The notes below the pieces were generated by a model that worked only from the letters and a program-made list of their open reading frames with translations, was not told where the DNA came from and searched no databases. Position numbers and translations under genes: made by a program. A stretch of 64,000 nucleotides of DNA, taken from Agromyces agglutinans. Its GTDB lineage: Bacteria; Actinomycetota; Actinomycetes; Actinomycetales; Microbacteriaceae. Shown in pieces: positions 55,465-63,195 of the stretch. The DNA lies in assembly GCF_009647605.1 (NCBI RefSeq), contig NZ_WJIF01000001.1:583801-647800 (forward strand). The letters run 5' to 3'. The stretch's first letter is position 1, and each line of letters opens with the position of its first letter.

Positions 55465-55890
55465 ATGTTCCGCCGCTGGCGCCGCCGTGCACGACTCGCA
55501 GCCGAGGCCGCCGCTCACGCCGCACCGAAGCCTCGCGAATCGGCTGCCGATCTCCGCGGCGAGCACATCTTCGAGCTCCTCAACGCCAAGCTCGCCGAGT
55601 TCATCGGCGCGAACGGTCAGTGGGCGCTCGTGCGACGCACGCCCGAAGACACCGATCGCATCTTCGACGCCGTGGTGACGCACCAGATCGCGGCCGACCT
55701 CACGCGCGTCATCCTCGACGAGCGCGAGACCGTCGCCGTGGTCGTGCCCGAGGGCGAGGAGTCGATGGCCCTGGCATGGACGCCGGCGCCGCTGGTCGTG
55801 TGGACCGAGCCGGCCCGTACCGACGCCGAAGGATCGGCCGACGGCGAGGTTCCCTCGATCGCGCGCGCCGAGCTCGAGGCCGCCGCCTGA
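55465..55890 (+). CDS. Hypothetical cytoplasmic protein
   Basis: The 141-residue protein has a basic N-terminus ([16 protein letters not shown]) and an ordered acidic domain (HIFELLNAKLAEFIGANGQW, then TPEDTDRIFDAVVTHQIAAD). GAAAGGAG at 55451-55458 precedes the ATG. No known domain is evident. It stands alone between the TetR cassette and the biotin operon. Confidence 0.65.
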   Translation: MFRRWRRRARLAAEAAAHAAPKPRESAADLRGEHIFELLNAKLAEFIGANGQWALVRRTPEDTDRIFDAVVTHQIAADLTRVILDERETVAVVVPEGEESMALAWTPAPLVVWTEPARTDAEGSADGEVPSIARAELEAAA

Positions 55891-55954
55891 GGGCAGCGCC
55901 CGAGGCCGACGGTCGAGACCGGCGCTCGTCCAAAGTCGCGAGCGGAATCTTGTA

Positions 55955-55974
55955 GGTCGTCTTCTGCGACGACC
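55955..55974. promoter_or_regulatory. Inverted repeat upstream of bioY
   Basis: The dyad GGTCGTC-6 nt-GACGACC lies about 66 bases before the bioY start. It could be an operator for a biotin regulator or a weak terminator of the preceding gene. It does not match the BioQ consensus that I know (TGAAC-N3-GTTCA), so the role is open. Confidence 0.35.
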
Positions 55975-56039
55975 CCTCCCGCCTTCGTAGCGTGATGCCC
56001 GGGCACTCCGCCCGAACACGCCGACGAACCAGGGGAACC

Positions 56040-56786
56040 ATGACGACCGATTCCGCGCCCGCCTCGACGACCGGCACCGACTCGACCGGCACGGGCGCCG
56101 ACGCGACCGGCACCGACTCGACCGGCACCGCGCCTGACTCGACCGGCACCGCGCCTGACTCGACTGCTCCCGACCGCGCGCCGCGCCGGCGTCGCGGGAC
56201 GGCGACCGACCTCGCGCAGATCGCCGTCTTCGCGGCCCTCATCGCCGCGCTCGGCCTGCCCGGGTCGCTCTACCTCGGCGGCGGCGCCGTGCCGATCACG
56301 TTCCAGACCCTCGGCGTCATGCTCGCGGGCGCGATCCTCGGCGCCCGCAAGGGATTCCTGTCGGTGCTCCTGCTCATCGCGCTCGTCGCCGCCGGCCTCC
56401 CCCTCCTATCGGGTGGCCGCGGCGGGCTCGGCGTGTTCCTCAGCCCGACCGCGGGATACCTCGTCGGGTGGCTGCTGGGCGTCGTCGTCATCGGGTGGGC
56501 GACCGCACGCCTGCTCCCGCGCTACCGGCTGCTGCCGGCCCTGCTGTGGACCGCACTCGGCGGCATCGTCGCGATCTACCTCGCGGGCGTGCCGGTCGTC
56601 GCGTGGACGACCGACCTCCCGATCGGCGCAGCGGCCGCCGGTTCGCTCATCTTCCTCCCCGGCGACCTGGCGAAGGTCGTCCTCACGGTGCTCGTCGCGA
56701 AGGGCGTGCACCGGGCGTGGCCCGGTCTCATCACCCCGCGGCCGTGGCCGTGGAGCCGGACGGCGGAGGTCGCGTCCGGCGCATGA
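56040..56786 (+). CDS. bioY: Biotin transporter S component BioY
   Basis: The 248-residue protein has six helices from about residue 60 (AQIAVFAALIAALGLPGSLY) with the BioY signatures VPITFQTLGVMLAGAILGAR and LLIALVAAGLPLLSGGRGGL, and a biotin-contact FLSPTAGYLVGWLLG. The first 50 residues are a Thr/Ser/Gly-rich repeat (TGTDSTGT units), absent from ordinary BioY and probably disordered. BioY binds biotin and, with BioM and BioN encoded downstream, forms the ECF uptake transporter. It overlaps the next gene (ATGA). Confidence 0.95.
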   Translation: MTTDSAPASTTGTDSTGTGADATGTDSTGTAPDSTGTAPDSTAPDRAPRRRRGTATDLAQIAVFAALIAALGLPGSLYLGGGAVPITFQTLGVMLAGAILGARKGFLSVLLLIALVAAGLPLLSGGRGGLGVFLSPTAGYLVGWLLGVVVIGWATARLLPRYRLLPALLWTALGGIVAIYLAGVPVVAWTTDLPIGAAAAGSLIFLPGDLAKVVLTVLVAKGVHRAWPGLITPRPWPWSRTAEVASGA

Positions 56787-58036
56787 GCGACTGGATCAAC
56801 GGCTCGCCGCGTGACGTCGCCCTCTCGTTCGAGGGCGACGTCACGCGGTACGTCGACCTGCGCCGGGCGGTGGGCGCCGCACGCCTTCCCGACGGCGACG
56901 GCGCGGTCGGATGCCCCGCCGGCATCGACCACGCCGCCACCCTGACGACCGTGCTCGCCGCGCTCGACCGGGGACGTCCGGTGATCGTGGGAGCCGATCA
57001 GGCCGCCGCCGACCGCGTCGCGAGCGAGCTTCCGCTAGGGACCGCGCTCGCGCTGGCGACGTCGGGTTCGTCGTCGGCGGGCGCCACCGGGCGCCTCGTC
57101 GCGCGCACCGATGCCTCGTGGCTCGCCTCGGCGGCACCGCTCGCCGAGATCGCGGGTCTCGGGTCGGATGACCGGTTCGCGCTCACCGGGCCGCTGCACG
57201 TCTCGATGCACCTCTACGCCGCGCTGCACGCGTTGTGGCTCGGTGCCACGATCGGCGACACCCTCGCCGGCGCGACCGCGGCGCAGGTCACGCCGACGCG
57301 CCTGGCGCGGCTGCTCAACGCCGGGGCCACGCCGTCGACCGTGATCGTCGCCGGGGCCGCCCTGCCCGACGCGGTGCGCGAGCGAGCCGCGGCGCGGGGC
57401 ATCCGGCTCGTGGAGTACTACGGCGCCGCGGAACTCTCGTTCGTGCTCGCGGGCCCGGCTGGTGCGATGGCCCCCTTCCCGGGCGTCGAGGTCGAGCTGC
57501 GGCCGGCTGGCACTCCGGCCGGGCTCGGTGTCCCGGCCGAGTTGTGGGCCCGATCGCCGTACCTCGCGCTCGACGTCGTCGGCAGCGGCGGGATGCTCCG
57601 CCGCGACGCGGCCGGATTCGCGACGGTCGGCGACCTCGCCGAGCGAACGGATGCCACCTACCGCGTGCTCGGCCGCGGCGATGCCGCCATCACGACCGCG
57701 GGTGCGACCGTGGTCGCCGAGGCGGTGGAGGCGCGTCTCCTGGCGCTCCCGGGGGTCGAGGCGGTCGCCGTCCTCGGCCAGCCGCACGAGCTGCTCGGCG
57801 AGCGCGTCGTCGCCGTCGTCGAGCTGACCGCCGGCGGCTCGATCGACCGCATCGCGTCGCTCGCCCGACCGCTGCTCGCGACCGCCGAGCTCCCCCGGCG
57901 CTGGATCGCCGCGACCCTGCCCCGTACGTCGTCGGGCAAGGTCGCCCGCGGTGCGCTCCGCGACGCGCTGGCGAACGGCTCACTCGGCGAGCCGACCGAG
58001 TCGACCGGGGCGGCCCGGAACGGCGCGGTCCGATGA
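56783..58036 (+). CDS. AMP-dependent acyl-CoA ligase-like protein in the bioY operon (YhfT/MenE-like)
   Basis: The 417-residue ANL-superfamily protein has a shortened N-domain. The P-loop-like motif is LATSGSSSAGATGRL, in which the usual P-K pair is replaced. The motif EYYGAAELSFV corresponds to YGxTE, GRGDAAITTAGATVVAEAVE to the hinge, and LPRTSSGKVARGALR holds the catalytic lysine. Length and spacing resemble MenE and Bacillus YhfT, which also sits beside a bioY and a thiolase. Function may be activation of a dicarboxylic or fatty acid for pimelate/biotin-related supply; this is inference. ATGA overlap on both sides. Confidence 0.8.
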   Translation: MSDWINGSPRDVALSFEGDVTRYVDLRRAVGAARLPDGDGAVGCPAGIDHAATLTTVLAALDRGRPVIVGADQAAADRVASELPLGTALALATSGSSSAGATGRLVARTDASWLASAAPLAEIAGLGSDDRFALTGPLHVSMHLYAALHALWLGATIGDTLAGATAAQVTPTRLARLLNAGATPSTVIVAGAALPDAVRERAAARGIRLVEYYGAAELSFVLAGPAGAMAPFPGVEVELRPAGTPAGLGVPAELWARSPYLALDVVGSGGMLRRDAAGFATVGDLAERTDATYRVLGRGDAAITTAGATVVAEAVEARLLALPGVEAVAVLGQPHELLGERVVAVVELTAGGSIDRIASLARPLLATAELPRRWIAATLPRTSSGKVARGALRDALANGSLGEPTESTGAARNGAVR

Positions 58037-59217
58037 CCGGCCGCGGAGCGCCGCGCGGCGGCGACGCACCCGTGCTCGTGTCAGCCAGGCGGACCGCCAT
58101 CGGCACCGCCGGTCGCGGGTTCGCCGAGCACACGGTCGACGCCCTCGCGGCGGCCGTGCTCGCCGAGGTCGCTCGCGCCGTCGCGCCCGCAGGCCTCCCC
58201 GTCGACGACGTCGTGCTGGGCAACTGCATGGGTCCCGGTGGCGACGTCGCGCGGGTCGCGGCGCTGCGCGCCGGGCTCGGCGCCGAGGTTCCGGGCGTCA
58301 CCGTCGATCGGCAGTGCGGCTCCGGGCTCGACGCCGTGATGCTCGCCGCCTCGCGCGTCAAGGCCGGCGACGCGACCCTCGTGCTGGCCGGCGGAGCCGA
58401 ATCGGCGTCGACCGCGCCGCACCGCTCGTGGCCCGGCTCGGGCGAACGCTACGCGCGCGCGCCGTTCGCGCCCGTCGGGTTCCCCGACCCCGACATGGGG
58501 CCCGCCGCCGATCGGCTCGCCGCGCTGCGCGGCATCCCCCGCGCGCGGCAGGATGCTTGGGCCGCCCGGTCGCACGCGCTCGCAGCGCGGGCGCGCGACG
58601 CCGGCACCTTCGACGCCGAGATCGTCGAAGTCGACGGCATCGTGCGCGACGACCGCCCCAGGGCGAGCTTCACGACCGACCGGCTCGCTCGCTTCGCGCC
58701 CGCGTTCGAGGCATCCGATGCCGCCCGCGTGACTGGCACGGCGACGGCCGGCACCGTGACCGCCGGCAACTCGTGCGGATTCTCCGACGGCGCAGCGGCG
58801 ATGGCCGTCACGACCGAGCAGGTGGCTCGCGAACTCGGCCTGCCCGCGCTGCACGTGCGCGCTGTCGCGGTCGCCGCGGGCGACCCGGCGCTGCCCGGCC
58901 TCGGCGCGGCGCCCGCCGCGCGGGCCGCCCTGCAGCGGGCACGTCTCACCGCCGCCGACCTCGGCTTCGTCGAGATCACGGAGGCGTTCGCCGCGCAGGT
59001 GCTCGCCGTCGGCGACGAGCTCGGGCTCGACGAGCAGCTGATCAGCGCCGACGGCGGCGCGATCGCGCTGGGGCATCCGTGGGGCGCCTCGGGCGCCGTG
59101 CTGCTCGTGCGGCTCGCGGCGCGCATGGCGGCCTCCGATGACGCTCGCCCCGGGCTCGCGGCATGCTCGATCGGCGGCGGACAGGGAGTGGCGATGATCG
59201 TGGAGCGGATGTCATGA
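58033..59217 (+). CDS. Thiolase-family protein in the bioY operon (YhfS-like)
   Basis: The 394-residue thiolase has nucleophilic Cys in DRQCGSGLDAVML, the GHPWGASGAVLLVRLA histidine motif and the C-terminal CSIGGGQGVAMIVER cysteine. All catalytic residues are present, so it should make or cleave beta-ketoacyl-CoA. In Bacillus the order yhfU(bioY)-yhfT-yhfS is biotin regulated; the same trio here suggests a shared role in biotin precursor supply. It overlaps bioM by four bases. Confidence 0.88.
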   Translation: MTGRGAPRGGDAPVLVSARRTAIGTAGRGFAEHTVDALAAAVLAEVARAVAPAGLPVDDVVLGNCMGPGGDVARVAALRAGLGAEVPGVTVDRQCGSGLDAVMLAASRVKAGDATLVLAGGAESASTAPHRSWPGSGERYARAPFAPVGFPDPDMGPAADRLAALRGIPRARQDAWAARSHALAARARDAGTFDAEIVEVDGIVRDDRPRASFTTDRLARFAPAFEASDAARVTGTATAGTVTAGNSCGFSDGAAAMAVTTEQVARELGLPALHVRAVAVAAGDPALPGLGAAPAARAALQRARLTAADLGFVEITEAFAAQVLAVGDELGLDEQLISADGGAIALGHPWGASGAVLLVRLAARMAASDDARPGLAACSIGGGQGVAMIVERMS

Positions 59218-59894
59218 GCGAGATCGTGTTCGAGGGCGTGAGCCACCGGTTCGACCAGGTGCTCGTGGTCGACGACGTCTCGCTCGTGCTGCGCGAGCGC
59301 CGGGTCGGCATCGTCGGCGCCAATGGGTCGGGCAAATCGACGCTCGCGCGCATGATCAACGGCCTCGTCACGCCGACCGCGGGCCGCGTGCGGGTCGACG
59401 GGCTCGACGTGGCCCGCAACGGTCGCGACGTGCGCCGTCGGGTCGGCTTCGTCTTCACCAACGCCGACAACCAGATCGTCATGCCGACGGTGCGCGAGGA
59501 CGTCGCGTTCACGCTCCGCCGCCATCGGCTCGACCGGGCCGACGCCGAGGCCCGCGTCGACGCCGCACTCGAACGCGTCGGGCTCACCGCGCTGGCCGAC
59601 CGACCGGCCCACCGGCTCTCGGGAGGGCAGAAGCAGCTGCTCGCGCTCGCGTCGGTGCTCGTGGCCGAGCCGGCGATCGTCGTGGCCGACGAGCCGACGA
59701 CCCTGCTCGACGCGCGCAACGCGCGACGCGTCGCCGAGCACTTCGCGACGCTCGACCAGCAACTCATCGTCGTCAGCCACCAGCTCGAACTGCTCGAGGA
59801 TTTCGACCGCGTGATCGTGATGGACGAGGGCCGGGTCGTCGTCGACGACGTGCCGACCGCCGCCTTGGACGCGTACCGGGCGCTGATCGCATGA
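59214..59894 (+). CDS. bioM: Biotin ECF transporter ATPase BioM
   Basis: The 226-residue ABC ATPase has Walker A GANGSGKST, a Q-loop in FTNADNQIVMPTV, signature LSGGQKQLL, Walker B AIVVADEPTTLLD and an H-loop VSHQLEL. The glutamine-to-ECF-type Q loop region and partnership with BioY/BioN identify it as the biotin ECF energising unit. The end of its coding sequence is duplicated in tandem (17 bases). Confidence 0.95.
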   Translation: MSEIVFEGVSHRFDQVLVVDDVSLVLRERRVGIVGANGSGKSTLARMINGLVTPTAGRVRVDGLDVARNGRDVRRRVGFVFTNADNQIVMPTVREDVAFTLRRHRLDRADAEARVDAALERVGLTALADRPAHRLSGGQKQLLALASVLVAEPAIVVADEPTTLLDARNARRVAEHFATLDQQLIVVSHQLELLEDFDRVIVMDEGRVVVDDVPTAALDAYRALIA

Positions 59895-59913
59895 CGGCGC
59901 TGATCGCATGACG
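59880..59913. repeat. 17-bp tandem duplication at the bioM stop
   Basis: GCGCTGATCGCATGACG occurs at 59880-59896 and again at 59897-59913 with no gap. The first copy contains the last codons and stop of bioM, and the second repeats them in front of bioN, lengthening the bioM-bioN gap. Confidence 0.95.
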
Positions 59914-59921
59914 GGCCGCGC

Positions 59922-60515
59922 ATGATCGGCGTCTACCACCCCGGCACCTCGCTCGTGCACCGCGCGCCGGCGCTGGCGAAGCTCGGTGTGCTCGCGGCCC
60001 TCGTCACGGCGGTCGCGCTCATCGGCTCGCTCGCGTGGCTGGGCGTGGCATCCGTCGTCGTCGTCGTGCTGTTCGTGCTCTCGCGCGTGCCGGTGCGGAT
60101 CGCGCTGCGCCAGGTCGCGCCCATCCTCTGGGTGCTCGCCTTCGCCGTGCCCGTGCAGGTGATCTTCGGCGGCTGGGAGGCGGCCGCGGTGATGGCGCTG
60201 CGTCTCGTCATCGCCGTCGCGCTCGCCGGCCTCTACTCGCTGACGACCCCGGTGAGCGCGACACTCGACGCGATGCAGGCGCTGCTGCGCCCGTTCCGCC
60301 GGTGGATCGACCCCGACCGCGTCGGCCTCGCCCTGGCGCTCACCATCCGCTGCGTGCCCCTGCTCGCCGAACTCGTCCGCGAGGTCATGGAGGCGCGCAA
60401 GGCGCGCGGCGCCGAGGGGTCGGTGCTCGCGCTCGCCGTGCCGGTGATCGTGCGCGCGCTCCGCACCTCGGAGCACCTCGGCGAGGCGCTCATCGCGCGC
60501 GGGTTCGACGACTGA
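59922..60515 (+). CDS. bioN: Biotin ECF transporter T component BioN
   Basis: The 197-residue integral protein has four to five helices (LGVLAALVTAVALIGSLAWL, ILWVLAFAVPVQVIFGGWEA and so on) and the T-component motif MEARKARGA near residue 155, corresponding to the Ala-Arg-Gly coupling helices. The second ARG-like motif is IARGFD at the C-terminus. It couples BioM ATP hydrolysis to BioY. Confidence 0.93.
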   Translation: MIGVYHPGTSLVHRAPALAKLGVLAALVTAVALIGSLAWLGVASVVVVVLFVLSRVPVRIALRQVAPILWVLAFAVPVQVIFGGWEAAAVMALRLVIAVALAGLYSLTTPVSATLDAMQALLRPFRRWIDPDRVGLALALTIRCVPLLAELVREVMEARKARGAEGSVLALAVPVIVRALRTSEHLGEALIARGFDD

Positions 60516-60558
60516 ACCGGCTTATAGGCACTGAACCTGGGTCGCCCGGAGCAATGAA

Positions 60559-60594
60559 GAAGCCCCGGAACCTGGCGAGAGGTTCCGGGGCTTC
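60559..60594. terminator. Strong hairpin terminator
   Basis: A perfect 15-base stem GAAGCCCCGGAACCT / AGGTTCCGGGGCTTC with a six-base loop lies between bioN (plus) and tRNA-Lys (minus). It can terminate both. Confidence 0.9.
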
Positions 60595-60598
60595 ACCG

Positions 60599-60671
60599 TG
60601 CACCCCCAGGGACTTGAACCCTGAACCCACTGATTAAGAGTCAGTTGCTCTGCCGATTGAGCTAGAGGTGC
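60599..60671 (-). tRNA. tRNA-Lys(CTT)
   Basis: The 73-base minus-strand cloverleaf has acceptor GCACCTC pairing with GGGGTGC, anticodon arm ACTGA-CTCTTAA-TCAGT giving CTT, T loop GGTTCAAGTCC and discriminator A. CCA is not encoded. A terminator follows in its direction. Confidence 0.95.
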
Positions 60672-60797
60672 GTGATTCCGGGTGATTTCGTCAACCCCGA
60701 ACCGAGGGACCACGTTATCAGAGCCGAGGCGGGTAGCGCCAATCGAGCGCGCCCCATCGTGCCGAACGCGTCGATCGGCACGGGATAGCCTGAACCG

Positions 60798-61604
60798 GTG
60801 ACCACGGATGCCACTCCCGCCGACGCACTCGCCGCCGACCTCGCGCTCGCCCTCGACCTGGCCGATCGCGCCGACGCGATCTCCCTCGGGCGGTTCCGGG
60901 CGGTCGACCTCGAGGTGTCGACGAAGCCCGACCGCACACCCGTGACCGAGGCAGACCTGGCCGTCGAGCGCGCCATCCGCGAGGGCCTCGCGGCGGCGCG
61001 ACCAGACGACGGCGTGCTGGGCGAGGAGTTCGGCACCGAGGGCTCAGGGCGCCGACAGTGGATCATCGACCCGATCGACGGAACGGCGAACTTCCTCCGC
61101 GGCGTGCCCGTCTGGGGCACGCTCATCTCGCTCGCGATCGACGGCGAGCCGGTGCTCGGCGTCGCCTCCTCCCCCGCCATGGGTCGCCGCTGGTGGGCCT
61201 CGCGCGCCGGGGGCGCGTGGACGACGGATGCCCCGGGCGCCGAGCCTCGAGGCATCCGCGTGTCGGCGGTGGCCGACCTCGCCGATGCGTCGCTGAGCTT
61301 CCAGAGCCTCGCGCAGTGGCGCGACGCCGGCTACCTCGACCGCCTGCTCGCCCTGTCCGAGCGCGTGTGGCGCGATCGGGCGTACGGCGACGTGTGGTCG
61401 TACATGCTGCTCGCCGAGGGGCTCATCGACGTCGCCGGCGAGTTCGACGTGAAGGTCTACGACCTGGCGGCGCTCATCCCCATCGTCGAAGAGGCGGGCG
61501 GCCGCTTCACCTCGGTCGACGGGCAGCGAGGGCCCGGCCACGGCAGCGCGCTCGCGACCAACGGCCGACTGCACGACACCGTGCTGGAGGCCCTGGCCGG
61601 GTGA
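60798..61604 (+). CDS. hisN: Inositol-monophosphatase family phosphatase, probable histidinol phosphatase
   Basis: The 268-residue enzyme has Mg-binding motifs LGEEFGTEG, WIIDPIDGTANFLRG and VKVYDLAALIPIVEEAGG. The sequence LSFQSLAQW and length match actinobacterial HisN/SuhB enzymes. It dephosphorylates histidinol phosphate or inositol phosphate; the two cannot be separated by sight. The GTG start 60798 has no close Shine-Dalgarno. It overlaps the next gene (GTGA). Confidence 0.85.
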   Translation: MTTDATPADALAADLALALDLADRADAISLGRFRAVDLEVSTKPDRTPVTEADLAVERAIREGLAAARPDDGVLGEEFGTEGSGRRQWIIDPIDGTANFLRGVPVWGTLISLAIDGEPVLGVASSPAMGRRWWASRAGGAWTTDAPGAEPRGIRVSAVADLADASLSFQSLAQWRDAGYLDRLLALSERVWRDRAYGDVWSYMLLAEGLIDVAGEFDVKVYDLAALIPIVEEAGGRFTSVDGQRGPGHGSALATNGRLHDTVLEALAG

Positions 61605-62119
61605 GGCGGGGCGTCCTCGCCGTCGCCGGTCTCGCGATCCTGGTCGCGGCGTCGGGTTGCACGGCGGCGCCCGACACCGAACCGGCGCCGCCGCGCGCGT
61701 CGAGCGTCGCTCCCGTGCCGAGCTCGCCGGCTCCGCCGGTGGCATCCGGGGCGCCGACGATGGCGCCGCCGCCGGCCGTCGAGCCGTACGCGCCGCAGGT
61801 CGGCGACTGCTTCGACGTGCGCAAGGCCGAGCCCGACCTGCGCGAGAGCCTCGTGCCGTGCGAGGCCGAGCACGACGACGAGGTCTACGCGGAGTTCAGG
61901 TTGCCCGACGGCGCCTTCCCCGGCGATGAGGCCGCGCACGCGGGATGCACCGCGAGGTTCGGCGCGTTCATCGGCGTGGAGTTCGCCGACTCGGTGCTCG
62001 AGATCACCACGTACCACCCGTCGGCCACGTCCTGGGCCGACGGCGACCGCCGCGTCGCGTGCGCGGTGTGGAACCCGACCGACACGGTCGTCGGCACCCT
62101 CGCCGGCTCGGGCATCTGA
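61601..62119 (+). CDS. Lipoprotein with septum-formation-like domain
   Basis: The 172-residue protein has a lipobox LVAASGC (Cys about 19), a Pro/Ala/Ser-rich linker, and a domain with VGDCFDVRK, LVPCEAEHDDEVYAEFRLPD and VACAVWNPTDTVVGT. The four Cys pattern matches the actinobacterial Septum_form family. It is probably anchored to the outer face of the membrane. The GTG overlaps the HisN stop, so expression is coupled. Confidence 0.8.
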   Translation: MRRGVLAVAGLAILVAASGCTAAPDTEPAPPRASSVAPVPSSPAPPVASGAPTMAPPPAVEPYAPQVGDCFDVRKAEPDLRESLVPCEAEHDDEVYAEFRLPDGAFPGDEAAHAGCTARFGAFIGVEFADSVLEITTYHPSATSWADGDRRVACAVWNPTDTVVGTLAGSGI

Positions 62120-62136
62120 GCGTCAGCGCCGCCGCC

Positions 62137-63114
62137 TCAGCGCCGCCGCCGGCTCCACGCGACGCCCGCGACGCAGAGCGCCCCGCCGACGAGGCCGAGG
62201 ATCGTCGGCAGCTCGCCCAGGAAGAGCCACGACATGAGCACCACGATCGCGGGCACCGCGAGCGTCGCCGACGCCGTCGCGCCCGCGGTGCTGCGCTGGA
62301 GCACGTAGGCCCAGAGCACGAACGCGACGGCCGATGGGAACAGGCCGAGGTACACGGCGCCCCAGATCGCGGCGGCGGGGGCATCCGGCACCTCGCCGAC
62401 CAGTTGCGGCAGGAACGGCAGCAGCGCGACCGCACCCACCGCGCAGCCGACCCAGGTCGCGCCGAGCGCGTCGGTCGTGCGCAGCGCGACCTTCTGCACG
62501 AGCACGCCCGAGGCGTAGAGCACCGCCGCCAGCAGCCCCAGCAGGATGCCGATGGGTTCGCTGTGCGGCCCGATGCCGCCGGCGGCGATGAGCACGACGC
62601 CCGTGAAGGCCACGCCGATACCGATCATGAGCGGCCGCGGGAATCCCTCCTTCAGCACGACGCCGGCGACGAGTGCGACCAGGAGCGGGGCGATGTTCAC
62701 GAGCATCGCCGTGGTGCCCGCGTCGAGGTGGCGTTCGGCGATGTTGAGCACGAGGGTGTACCCGGCGAACCACAGCAGTCCGTACGCGACGACGAGCACG
62801 AGCCCGCGACCGCGCGGGAACGGCGGCCGGCGCCAGAGTGCGAACGCAGCGAGTGCAAGGGCGCCCACGAGCTGCCGGCCGAGCGCGAGCGCGCCCGGCG
62901 AGAGCGCATCGCCGATGCCGCGGATGGCGATGAACGCCGACGCCCAGAGCACCAGCACGGTCGCCATCGCGGCGACGACGCGCCACGACGGCCGTACGGC
63001 AGGCGCGAGCGACCCGGCGCCCGCAGCGGGCGCGGCACCGGCACCACCCGCGGCACCAGCGCCGGTCGTCGGGCGATCGGATGCGGCGGGGCTTGGCGTG
63101 TCGACACGAGGCAT
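62137..63114 (-). CDS. EamA-family (DMT) transporter
   Basis: The 325-residue protein has ten helices in two EamA repeats (VLVLWASAFIAIRGIGDALS, VYLGLFPSAVAFVLWAYVLQ) and a GlyAla-rich N-terminal extension. Family members export amino acids or metabolites. It is divergent from a LysR gene, the expected regulator. Substrate is not predictable. Confidence 0.88.
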   Translation of the reverse strand: MPRVDTPSPAASDRPTTGAGAAGGAGAAPAAGAGSLAPAVRPSWRVVAAMATVLVLWASAFIAIRGIGDALSPGALALGRQLVGALALAAFALWRRPPFPRGRGLVLVVAYGLLWFAGYTLVLNIAERHLDAGTTAMLVNIAPLLVALVAGVVLKEGFPRPLMIGIGVAFTGVVLIAAGGIGPHSEPIGILLGLLAAVLYASGVLVQKVALRTTDALGATWVGCAVGAVALLPFLPQLVGEVPDAPAAAIWGAVYLGLFPSAVAFVLWAYVLQRSTAGATASATLAVPAIVVLMSWLFLGELPTILGLVGGALCVAGVAWSRRRR

Positions 63115-63195
63115 GGTGCCAGCCTTCCGGAGCGGTCCGTTCAGCACAAGCGAACGCTTCTTCCGGATACGTAAGCAGCACTGTACGATCACGGC

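Noticed and set aside
56060..56170. Tandem GACCGGCACCGACTC-like repeats considered as an intergenic repeat element
   Set aside because: They are coding and give the TGTDSTGT repeats of the BioY N-terminus.
57235..58032. Upstream extension of the thiolase frame
   Set aside because: It lies wholly inside the ligase gene; ATG 58033 with the ATGA overlap is the natural start.
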